Part shown: positions 1 through 7,190 of the stretch, piece by piece
Numbering within the stretch: the first letter of the stretch is position 1
Layout of the letters: the number at the start of each line of letters is the position of its first letter
From: Candidatus Zhuqueibacterota bacterium
GTDB lineage: Bacteria; KSB1; UBA2214
Assembly: GCA_022706175.1 (NCBI GenBank)
Contig: JAKJDB010000082.1
Span: 1-8,676 of the forward strand
Length of the DNA stretch: 8,676 nt
Direction of reading: 5' to 3'
Program-made: the position numbers and the translations under genes
The notes under the pieces: model-generated
Told to the model about the DNA's origin: nothing
The model's input: the letters and a program-made list of their open reading frames with translations, nothing else
Database searches by the model: none

Positions 1-2664
1 GTCGGACGACTGCAGCGCCTGCTGCTGCACGCGCTCATCGATCACGGCAACGGCGGTCCATGCGGCTTCGAGAAATTCACCCACCATCCAATCGCGCATC
101 TCCCTGGAAACGCTGTTCAAGCTGTTAAGCAACAATCCGGTGGGACTGGTGCTTCCGTACGGCTGATAATATTTCAACTGCGCCAGCGTTCGCTGGTTCT
201 CCGGTTTTTGCGCCCACTCGCCGTGCAGATCAAAGAGAATTTCCCCCTCGCTCGGGTGCGCCGGCTCGTAACGTACCACCGAGGCCGCCCGGTTGCTCTC
301 GCCCCAGGCGATGCACAGGGTTGGAATTTTTTTCCACAGCAGGCGGTTGCGCAGCTGCCACAAACGGGCCATGATCGCTTCGGCAGAGTCCTGTTCCAGA
401 CTGGCGCGCCAGGAGAGGCGGTCTTCTGAACTTGAGATCTCGATGACTCTGGAAAAACCGTTCTGCAGCGGCTCGGGCAGCGAATGGTTCAGCAGCAGGA
501 CAAACTCGAACTGCAAAGCCGGCGGGACCAGAGATCCCTTCGCTGCTGTTGCAGTGAAAATACCGGCTGCGGCCAGCGCCTGTTTCCTTGGTGTTGAAAT
601 TTGCCAGTCCGACGGATGCACGACGAGGAGAAATTGCGGCCGCAACAGATAGAGTTCGTAGCAGAGAGAGTGATCGACCTCGATGGCGTGAAGGAGCGGC
701 GGTTCGCCGGGATGCTGCTCTTCACCGGATATCTGATCCAGCCGTTCGGGCGGTTCCTGGCGCAGATACGCGGCCGCGATTTTCATCTCCAGCAGTCCCC
801 AATGGCCCTGGTGCAACGAGCCGTCCTCACGGATGATGGGCTGTTGCAGGGCATCGTTGATGCGAAAGATCAGGTTCGGCTCCTGCAGACAGCCGCAGAG
901 ATGGTCGCGGATGGTAAGCCGGTAATAGGCTCTGCTGAACGAGGAGGTCCGTTCGAGCTCCAGATCCAGCCGCAGCTCGTCCTGGATCCGGCTGTGTTTG
1001 GCGCAGTTGCGGATGATGTTCTCGAGGATGACGTAGAGCGCCTGAGCGCCGAGGATGTCGTTCGGCAGGGCGACGATCGGATCGGAATCCAGTTCGTTGA
1101 GCGTCAGCCGTCGGCCTTCATAGCGGCCGATCAGGCGGATTTGGTCGCCGCTGAGCGAGGTGCCGCTGATGTGATCCAGCAGCAGCGTCTGTTGCGATTT
1201 GAATTCGTGAATCACATCGCGGTAAAACCGCTTGGCCAACATCACGCTGCCGGAGCGGGTGGAGACATCCGCGAGAAAATCCATGCGCGTGGCCAGATAG
1301 GCGTGAAAGCGCGACAGGCTCGGACCGGCGGGCGTCTGGGTTTGCTGGGCCAGATGCGCCAACACATGGGAGCCGATGTTGTGCGACATGTTGCGCGACA
1401 TGATGGCGGCCACTGCGGATCTGCGGCCGGCGTTGCGGGTGGTTTCGATGCCGGCCAGCAGTTTGCGTTTTTCCAGCAGCGCATCCAGCATCTGCGTCCA
1501 CTGGCGGACGCGGTTCTGTACATAGGAAGCGTCTGTGCGCAGATCCACGTTCTCCAGAGGGGGAAAGCGCATGGCCAGCACTTTGTTGCGGTAGAGCGCA
1601 GCCGGTGTGGCCGCATACGCATCCTGGTCGGGCTGACGCGCCAGAATATTTTCGATGGAAAGGTACAGGGTCTGATCGCGCAGCCACCACAGTTCCGGGG
1701 GTGAAGGAGCATCGGCCTCATCCTGCAGAGTCACCTCCTGCCAGTGGTGCAGGACCGTTGATCGTTTTTGCAGGTAGACCAACGAATCCAGAGTGCTGCG
1801 CAAATAGCCGTCGAGAATAAAACTGGCGGTGCCGGCGTGAAAGGCCTGGTTGAGTTGATGTTGAATATGATCCGCCTGGCTGCGGAAATAAGCCAGCGCC
1901 TGATTGCGGCTGCTGCGATCGGTGAAATAGGCGCCGAGAATTCCGCGCAGAACGCCCTGGCGATGGTGCAGTCCGTCATAGATCGGCATATAGAGATGAT
2001 AGTGAAACGCCGGCTGGGCGACCGGATCCCGGCTCATAGCCTGGACAATAGCGATCCAGTCCTGATAAAACGGCTCGCCGTTTTGATAATAAGGGAGAAA
2101 CGAATCCGGAACCTGACTGTACACTTTTTTACCGATGCGGATTCTGGCCAGCCCGGCCCGGTCGTGGCGGCGGAGGAGCTCGGCCCGGTAAAACGGTCGG
2201 TGGTCCTGCGAATGACGTTCAAGAATGCGGCCGGGGTTGAATTGAATGGGCACGCGATAGGTATAAGAAAGATGGAATACGGCGGTGATGAAATCCAGCG
2301 GCCCGGTGGACTCGAAGTGGCGCACGCGGTCGCGGTGGAACAGGTTGCGCGGATCACGGTCTGTGCCGCTGTACACGTCGTCCACCAGCGCGGCCAGCTG
2401 CCGGCGATGGCTGAGGATGGAGGCAAATTTTTCTGCAGAATAACTTAGAATGAAATGAAACGCCGGCTCTTTGTTCGAGTGTTCCAGCAGGGTAAAATCG
2501 AACGGCGCCGTTTTGCTCTGCAGACCTGGATGTTTAGCCCGGAATTCTTGGTACAGACCGTCGAGCGTGTCCGCCAGGGTGATGTAGGGTTTACGCTGCA
2601 GGGCGTAAGGTTTCAGCCAACGGCTCGCATCGTTATTTTCTTGCAGGGAGGTCATGCCTGTCAT
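1..2664 (-). CDS. Large soluble histidine-kinase-like ATPase protein, 3' end beyond window
   Basis: The frame runs without a stop from 2688 to base 1, giving at least 888 residues; its C-terminus lies outside the window. No membrane segment is evident, so it is probably cytoplasmic. Residues 1-400 are an unrecognised sensor-like region. Residues about 395-440 look like a dimerisation/phosphoacceptor helix pair, with the motif SRNMSHNIGSHVL around H428 and H433. Residues about 520-680 resemble a HATPase_c fold: N-box ENIIRNCAKH (E548, N549, N553), a degenerate G1 box DHLCG (D587, G591), and a G2-like GHWGLLEMK (G620-K628). After this comes an alpha/beta stretch (676-730) that may be a degenerate receiver, then unrecognised sequence. 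The start could be ATG 2664 or ATG 2655; neither has a strong Shine-Dalgarno site. It lies 21 bases after the permease stop, so it is probably the last visible gene of the transporter operon. Histidine-kinase-like is well supported; kinase activity is inferred. Confidence 0.85.
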   Translation of the reverse strand, partial: MTGMTSLQENNDASRWLKPYALQRKPYITLADTLDGLYQEFRAKHPGLQSKTAPFDFTLLEHSNKEPAFHFILSYSAEKFASILSHRRQLAALVDDVYSGTDRDPRNLFHRDRVRHFESTGPLDFITAVFHLSYTYRVPIQFNPGRILERHSQDHRPFYRAELLRRHDRAGLARIRIGKKVYSQVPDSFLPYYQNGEPFYQDWIAIVQAMSRDPVAQPAFHYHLYMPIYDGLHHRQGVLRGILGAYFTDRSSRNQALAYFRSQADHIQHQLNQAFHAGTASFILDGYLRSTLDSLVYLQKRSTVLHHWQEVTLQDEADAPSPPELWWLRDQTLYLSIENILARQPDQDAYAATPAALYRNKVLAMRFPPLENVDLRTDASYVQNRVRQWTQMLDALLEKRKLLAGIETTRNAGRRSAVAAIMSRNMSHNIGSHVLAHLAQQTQTPAGPSLSRFHAYLATRMDFLADVSTRSGSVMLAKRFYRDVIHEFKSQQTLLLDHISGTSLSGDQIRLIGRYEGRRLTLNELDSDPIVALPNDILGAQALYVILENIIRNCAKHSRIQDELRLDLELERTSSFSRAYYRLTIRDHLCGCLQEPNLIFRINDALQQPIIREDGSLHQGHWGLLEMKIAAAYLRQEPPERLDQISGEEQHPGEPPLLHAIEVDHSLCYELYLLRPQFLLVVHPSDWQISTPRKQALAAAGIFTATAAKGSLVPPALQFEFVLLLNHSLPEPLQNGFSRVIEISSSEDRLSWRASLEQDSAEAIMARLWQLRNRLLWKKIPTLCIAWGESNRAASVVRYEPAHPSEGEILFDLHGEWAQKPENQRTLAQLKYYQPYGSTSPTGLLLNSLNSVSREMRDWMVGEFLEAAWTAVAVIDERVQQQALQSSD

Positions 2665-2685
2665 CCAAACGTCGGTGATAAAGGA

Positions 2686-3489
2686 TCAGCGCCGGTACAT
2701 GGGGAATGAAGACTGTTTCGGCCGGCCGGTGAATCCGGCGAATAGAAATCGCACTGCCCAACAGATGACCATCAACGCCAGAACCGGAAAAAGCGGCATC
2801 CACCAGGCGATCGAATAATAGGAGATGCCGTCGTTGATGAGTTTTCCCAATGTGGGCGTCGGCGGAGGGGCGCCCAACCCGAGGAAACTGAGCCCGGCAT
2901 CCAGGGCGATGATCTCGGGCAGAACCGCCAACGAGCTGATCAGCACAGGCCGGAAGAGCTGCGGCAGCATCACCTGCCGGATCACCCGCGTGGGCGGGTA
3001 ACCGAACGACCAGGCTGCCGTGACTGCGCGGCTGCTCTTCAGCTGCAGCACGGCCGCACGGGTCTGCCGTGCCGGCGCCGCCCAGGCGAGCAACACCAGA
3101 ATGAGATAAGCGGGCGCCAGGCCTGGCCCGAACAGAGCCAGCAGCGTGATCAGAAAAACGGTGAATGGGATGATATAAGTGATGGAGATCTGTAGGTCGA
3201 TCAATTTTCCGATCCAGTGGTCCGCCCAATAGCCTGCCAGGCCGCCTGCCATCAGGCCCAGACCGAGGCAGGCGGCCCAGGCCAGCAGCGAGATGCTCAA
3301 AGACAATCTGCAGCCCGCGGTCACACGCGCCGCCAGGTCGCGGCCCAGATCATCCGTGCCCATCCAATGGCTCGCTGAGGGCGGCTGCAACCGTTGATCG
3401 AGCTGCACGTCATGGTGAACCGGCACCAACCACAACAGTCCGATCGTTGCCAGCAGCAGGACGCTGCGTATGAGTAAAGTGCGCATCAT
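2686..3489 (-). CDS. Peptide/nickel-type ABC transporter permease (DppC/OppC family)
   Basis: Inner-membrane permease of a binding-protein-dependent importer, expected to pair with the adjacent DppB-like subunit. The 267-residue protein has hydrophobic segments near residues 6-23, 63-87, 104-120, 124-140, 183-205 and 231-253. Family hallmarks are HWMGTDDLGRD (41-51), which matches the usual HPLGTDELGRD, an EAA-type cytoplasmic loop around 155-176 (AAWSFGY...LPQ), and LSFLGLG followed by PPTPTLGKLINDG (200-221). It is somewhat shorter than typical DppC proteins (about 300 residues), mainly at the N-terminus. The ATG at 3489 overlaps the upstream permease stop as ATGA, which suggests translational coupling; a second ATG follows at 3486. 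Substrate cannot be read from sequence. Confidence 0.95.
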   Translation of the reverse strand: MMRTLLIRSVLLLATIGLLWLVPVHHDVQLDQRLQPPSASHWMGTDDLGRDLAARVTAGCRLSLSISLLAWAACLGLGLMAGGLAGYWADHWIGKLIDLQISITYIIPFTVFLITLLALFGPGLAPAYLILVLLAWAAPARQTRAAVLQLKSSRAVTAAWSFGYPPTRVIRQVMLPQLFRPVLISSLAVLPEIIALDAGLSFLGLGAPPPTPTLGKLINDGISYYSIAWWMPLFPVLALMVICWAVRFLFAGFTGRPKQSSFPMYRR

Positions 3490-4415
3490 GTTTTCGCTCG
3501 GCTGCCGGGATACAGATAGGCATACAGCCGTTCAAGAATCCAGTTGAGCAAAATAAAACCGAAAAAACAGATGATCAGAATCGCCTGGATCATCGGGTAA
3601 TCCTGGCGCAAAACCGATTGAGCCACCAGATGGCCCAGACCGGGAATGGAAAAGATGATCTCGATAAAGACTGAACCGGCCAACAGCGAAGCGCTGATGT
3701 TGGACAACTGCGCCAGCCAGGCCGACAGCGCCTGAGGCAGCACACGGGTAAAGTACAGCCGCGACTCGGCCAGTCCGATGCTGCGGCCGGCGAGAACGGA
3801 CAGCTGTCTGCGAATGCGCCGGTCCTCGCTGATCAAAATCTGGCTGAGCGTTGCCAACGGATACAGCGAAAGCGCCAGCGCCGCCATGAACACATAACGG
3901 ATTTGAATGGAGGGGATGACGACGAGAAGCCTGCATTTTAAAATCAACAGGCCCAACCCCAGAGCCCACACCAGATTGGGCAGGCTGGTCACCACTCCCG
4001 CTGACAACCAGATTCCGCGCCGCAGGCGGCGGTGAAAATGAGCGAGCGTTGCCAGCGCCAGACTGGCGATCATACTGAACAGCAAAGCGAGGCTTACGTA
4101 ACGCAGCGTCGCCAACAGGGCGCTGAACAGATCCATGCGCACCGGCTTTCGTGTGACAAAGGAGACGCCGAAATCCAGCTGTGCCAATCCGCTTAAATAG
4201 TGGATGAATTGCCGCCCCAGCGGCTGATTCAGTCCCAGTTCCTGTTCCAACGCTCTGACCGCCTCCTCGCTGGCGTTCAATCCCAGCATGGATCGTGCCG
4301 GATTGGCCGGCAGCGCGGAGAACAGGATGAAAACCAGTGTTAAAAGTCCCAGCAACAGCAACAGATGATAGAACACGCTGCCGAGCCGGGAAGGTATGGC
4401 GTTGAACGCGGCCAT
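3486..4415 (-). CDS. Peptide/nickel-type ABC transporter permease (DppB/OppB family)
   Basis: Inner-membrane permease forming the translocation channel with the DppC-like subunit. The 309-residue length is normal for the family. Predicted membrane segments lie near 13-35, 98-125, 137-160, 172-194, 236-256 and 277-297. Family features include GLNQPLGRQFIHYLSGL (61-77), DFGVSF (81-86), an EAA-type loop around 207-227 (LAGRSIGLAESRLYFTRVLP), and the C-terminal signature IEIIFSIPGLGHLV followed by QDYPMIQA (251-278). The ATG at 4415 is chosen because it overlaps the binding-protein stop as TGATG and is preceded by AGGAAGAG. A longer in-frame start at 4526 would add 37 hydrophilic residues that lie wholly inside the binding-protein gene and resemble no permease N-terminus. 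Confidence 0.95.
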   Translation of the reverse strand: MAAFNAIPSRLGSVFYHLLLLLGLLTLVFILFSALPANPARSMLGLNASEEAVRALEQELGLNQPLGRQFIHYLSGLAQLDFGVSFVTRKPVRMDLFSALLATLRYVSLALLFSMIASLALATLAHFHRRLRRGIWLSAGVVTSLPNLVWALGLGLLILKCRLLVVIPSIQIRYVFMAALALSLYPLATLSQILISEDRRIRRQLSVLAGRSIGLAESRLYFTRVLPQALSAWLAQLSNISASLLAGSVFIEIIFSIPGLGHLVAQSVLRQDYPMIQAILIICFFGFILLNWILERLYAYLYPGSRAKT

Positions 4416-6022
4416 CACTCTTCCTGCCACAAAGCGTCCGCCAGGTCCCAATAGTGATTGGCGTTGACGTTGAATTGAATCAGCCTGTGATCCGTCACAT
4501 AAATGTTGTAGAGGTGAAACAACCACACCGCCGGCGCTTCCGACAGGGCGACGCTCTCAGCCCGGCGGCAGATCGCGTTGATCTGTTCGCGCTCTGATTG
4601 CCTGCGCCATTCGTTGAGCTGTTGATCGACCCAGGGGTTGCGATAGCCGAAGAGGTTGGGATTGGGCCAGCGCTCCGAATGGTAGGATTCAATGATGAAC
4701 TCGGGGGCGCTAAAGATCCACTCGGAGAAGAGGATGAACAGGTCCGGTTTGTCGCCGCTGAAAATGCGCGAGAGCATGGAATTGAAATCCAGTTTCTGCA
4801 GCGTCGTTCGGATGCCCACCCGGGCCAGATCGCTCTGAATGATCTGCCCCAGCTGTTCGCTGTTGGGCGCATCGCTGACCAATACGGTCAGGGGCGCCCC
4901 CCGGTAGGAACTGGCCGCCAGCTCCTGACGGGAGGAATCGGGATTATACAGCAGGCCCGCCGGCGGCTGATACCCCTGCATGCCGGGGGGCACAGGGCTG
5001 GTGGCCGTCTGCGCCTGATCATAGAGCAGCGAGCGGACGATCTCGGTTTTGTTCACGGCAAAGGCGATGGCGCGGCGGAGATGGATGTCCTGCAGATCTC
5101 GGCAGTTCAGACCGAGATAGTGGACATTATAGGTCTTGCCGCGCAGCAACCGATAACGGCCCGCCAGCTCAGGCTTGATGGCATCGCCCCGGATAAAGCG
5201 CGGAATAAAAGCGACGGGCACCTGCAAAACATCATACACGCGACTTTCGAACTGATTGATGCGCAGCTGCGGATTTTTTTCCACCCGGAAGAGAATCTGC
5301 TGCAGATTGCCTCTGGTCTGCCGCCAGTAGTGCGGATTACGTTCCAGCAGCACCTCTGTCTCCGTTCTGCGCAGCAGTTTGAACGGACCGCTGCCTACGC
5401 AGATCGTACGGCCGAATCGGTGCGGATCATGTTCCACCACCTCCGCAGGCATAATGCCGAGATAGGGACTCGCCAGCCGGTAAACAAATGTGGGCTCCGC
5501 TTGCAGCAGGCGGAATTGAAAGGTCAGCGAATCCAGAACCACAAATCCTTTAACGGCTTTGGTCTGATGCTTCACGTACTCGGCAAAGCCTTCCACCACT
5601 CCGCTGAAGACGAAAGAACCAAAGCCGGCGGCGAAACGGTGATAGCTGTACAGCACATCATAGGCGTTGACCGGCCGAGTGTGGGCAGGGGCGGCAAAAA
5701 GCGGAGATTCGTGGTATAATACGTTAGGCCGCAGTTTGAAGGTCCAACAGCGAAAACCGTCATCCGCCTGCCAAGATTCGGCGATCAGAGGGACCGGCGC
5801 ACCCTGCGCATCGAGCCCCAGCAGTCCCTCGTACATCTGCCACAAAATGCGGCTGGTGAAGGGATCGGAGAGAATCGCAGGGTCCAGCGTTTGGATGTCG
5901 TTTTCAACCGCAATGGTCAGGGTGTGAGGACTGGAGGGAACCGGTCGGCCGGAACAGGCAAGGAAGGCAGCCAAGGTGAAAAGTAAACCCATCCCACTGC
6001 AGCGCATCCATACCTTTGCCAT
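4415..6022 (-). CDS. Extracellular solute-binding lipoprotein, family 5 (OppA/DppA type)
   Basis: Substrate-capturing component of the importer, expected to be lipid-anchored outside the inner membrane. The 535-residue protein starts with a short basic region and a hydrophobic core (11-22). C23 follows in FLAC, a plausible but not ideal lipobox because Phe is at -3. The SBP_bac_5 pattern is clear: NDIQTLDPA (41-49), QMYEGLL (62-68), LIAESW (79-84), TFKLRPNVLYHES (94-106), NAYDVLYSYHR (119-129), GSGPFKL (210-216) and LLERNPHYW (225-233). Members of this family bind peptides, nickel, haem or sugars, so the ligand is not predictable here. The ATG at 6022 has AAGGA eight bases upstream (6031-6035). 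It follows the radical SAM gene by 27 bases and overlaps the DppB-like start by one base. Confidence 0.95.
   Translation of the reverse strand: MAKVWMRCSGMGLLFTLAAFLACSGRPVPSSPHTLTIAVENDIQTLDPAILSDPFTSRILWQMYEGLLGLDAQGAPVPLIAESWQADDGFRCWTFKLRPNVLYHESPLFAAPAHTRPVNAYDVLYSYHRFAAGFGSFVFSGVVEGFAEYVKHQTKAVKGFVVLDSLTFQFRLLQAEPTFVYRLASPYLGIMPAEVVEHDPHRFGRTICVGSGPFKLLRRTETEVLLERNPHYWRQTRGNLQQILFRVEKNPQLRINQFESRVYDVLQVPVAFIPRFIRGDAIKPELAGRYRLLRGKTYNVHYLGLNCRDLQDIHLRRAIAFAVNKTEIVRSLLYDQAQTATSPVPPGMQGYQPPAGLLYNPDSSRQELAASSYRGAPLTVLVSDAPNSEQLGQIIQSDLARVGIRTTLQKLDFNSMLSRIFSGDKPDLFILFSEWIFSAPEFIIESYHSERWPNPNLFGYRNPWVDQQLNEWRRQSEREQINAICRRAESVALSEAPAVWLFHLYNIYVTDHRLIQFNVNANHYWDLADALWQEE
4418..4425 (-). promoter_or_regulatory. 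Ribosome binding site that fixes the DppB-like start
   Basis: The minus strand reads AGGAAGAG followed by TG and then the ATG at 4415. The site sits inside the last codons of the solute-binding protein gene. With the TGATG junction, it supports coupled translation and the short 309-residue permease rather than the longer start at 4526. Confidence 0.7.
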
Positions 6023-6049
6023 TGATTGCGTCCTTGATGAGAAGGGTTG

Positions 6050-7177
6050 TCACACCAGCGCCTGCTGCCTGCGTCCCTGATTAAGGCTCTTTTTGTCTTT
6101 GCCGTAATAGGCTTGCAGGTCTGGAGAGGCGTCGAGCAGTTCCTGGAAGCGGGCGCTGGCCAATCCGGCCTGGTAGAGCTTGCCGGCGTCATAGCCGCAG
6201 TCGCGAACCCATGCGGTGGCCAGCCGGCTGTACTCGTTCACACGCAGCATATCCTCTGCGGCGACCCAGCCGCCTGAGCTGGACACCCGCACGCTGCGCC
6301 ATAAACCCACCGGAATGCGGGCTATGTTAAAAGTGAGCGTCAGCCCGTTATCGAGAAGAAAATCCTCTGAGGCCAGCGGTCGTCCGGCTTTGAGATACCC
6401 TGTCACCTCGAGGCTGTGGATCAGATGTTTCTGGTTCTCATCCAGCTCGATGATGATCTCACAGTCGGAGAGGCCTTTGACCCGCTCCAGCGCCGGCAGT
6501 GTTTTTTCGGCAAATGCCTGAAACGCTTCTTTGGAGATGGCGAGGTCCAGATCCGTATGCACCATGGGCACATAGAAGCCCACTGAAAAGCGGCGGAAGC
6601 CGTACTCCTTGCGATAGTACGAGATGATCTCAGCCAGCCGTAAGATCGTCGCCCCGTTGAGAGTGGGCGTGAGCCAGACGTTTTGCATGTGATCGTGCAG
6701 CCAGCGCAATTGCGGGGCCACGCGCTCAAAGGCGCCGACGCCGCGCACTGCGTCATGCTGCGCCGGCAGGCCGTCGATGCTCACATCCAGGTAATCCGGC
6801 GGCGTGGCGGTCAGCCGGTCCTGGTAAGCGGCCAGCAGTGTGCCGTTGGTGATCACGCCGAGGTCGGTACGGCGTTTGGGTTTCAGCTGCCGCAGAAGAC
6901 GGATGCTTTCGAAAAAGAGTTCTGCGCTCTGCGGTTCGGCAAAGATCTCTCTACCGGCAAAAGTCACCACCACCGGCTCCAACCGGCGAAAGGCTGAATC
7001 GAGAAATCGCAGCCATTCCTCGGTGGTCAACGCATCGGACTCATGCTCTGATTGGAAATAACAATGACGGCAACCAAGGTTGCACATATCATTCACCACC
7101 AGGCTGAGCACATGCAGAGATTTGATCGGCTTGACGCCGAATTTGCCGTTTACAGAACCTGCCAAAATATTTGGCAT
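6050..7177 (-). CDS. Radical SAM enzyme, peptide-modifying/anSME-like core without SPASM tail
   Basis: Cleaves S-adenosylmethionine at a [4Fe-4S] cluster to start radical chemistry; the substrate is unknown. The cluster motif is CNLGCRHC (C32, C36, C39; CX3CX2C) with Y40 next to it. Barrel motifs follow in the expected order: VTFAGREIF (71-79) at the place of the usual GGEP, VITNGTLL (108-115), and DVSIDGLPAQHDAVRG (131-146), which closely resembles the SIDG...HD..RG pattern of anSME and peptide maturases. Only two other cysteines exist (C239, C327), so no SPASM or twitch auxiliary cluster is apparent in the 375 residues. The start at 7177 has AGGTGAG six bases upstream. The gene is sandwiched between the importer ATPase and binding-protein genes, so a peptide-like imported substrate is plausible. 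The radical SAM assignment is firm; the reaction is unknown. Confidence 0.93.
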   Translation of the reverse strand: MPNILAGSVNGKFGVKPIKSLHVLSLVVNDMCNLGCRHCYFQSEHESDALTTEEWLRFLDSAFRRLEPVVVTFAGREIFAEPQSAELFFESIRLLRQLKPKRRTDLGVITNGTLLAAYQDRLTATPPDYLDVSIDGLPAQHDAVRGVGAFERVAPQLRWLHDHMQNVWLTPTLNGATILRLAEIISYYRKEYGFRRFSVGFYVPMVHTDLDLAISKEAFQAFAEKTLPALERVKGLSDCEIIIELDENQKHLIHSLEVTGYLKAGRPLASEDFLLDNGLTLTFNIARIPVGLWRSVRVSSSGGWVAAEDMLRVNEYSRLATAWVRDCGYDAGKLYQAGLASARFQELLDASPDLQAYYGKDKKSLNQGRRQQALV

Positions 7178-7183
7178 TTCGTT

Positions 7184-7190
7184 CTCACCT
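7184..7190 (-). promoter_or_regulatory. Strong ribosome binding site for the radical SAM gene
   Basis: The minus strand reads AGGTGAG, then six bases, then the ATG at 7177. It overlaps the TGA stop of the ABC ATPase (7187-7185), so the two genes are probably translated from one message. It supports ATG 7177 as the start. Confidence 0.75.

Noticed and set aside
601..1704. Plus-strand open frame of 367 codons
   Set aside because: It is the exact codon-by-codon antisense of the histidine-kinase-like gene. The minus strand carries the N-box and H-motif, while the plus translation has no recognisable motif and no matching neighbours.
1242..1721. Minus-strand frame of 159 codons rich in Arg, Pro, Trp and Cys
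   Set aside because: It is a frame-shifted shadow of the kinase-like gene and its composition is typical of an out-of-frame reading of GC-rich coding DNA.
3486..4526. Longer start for the DppB-like permease at 4526
   Set aside because: It would add 37 hydrophilic residues overlapping the binding-protein gene. ATG 4415 has a TGATG junction, a ribosome binding site and a normal family length.
4598..5719. Plus-strand open frame of 373 codons
   Set aside because: It lies opposite the solute-binding protein, whose family-5 motifs are clear on the minus strand. The plus product shows no domain.
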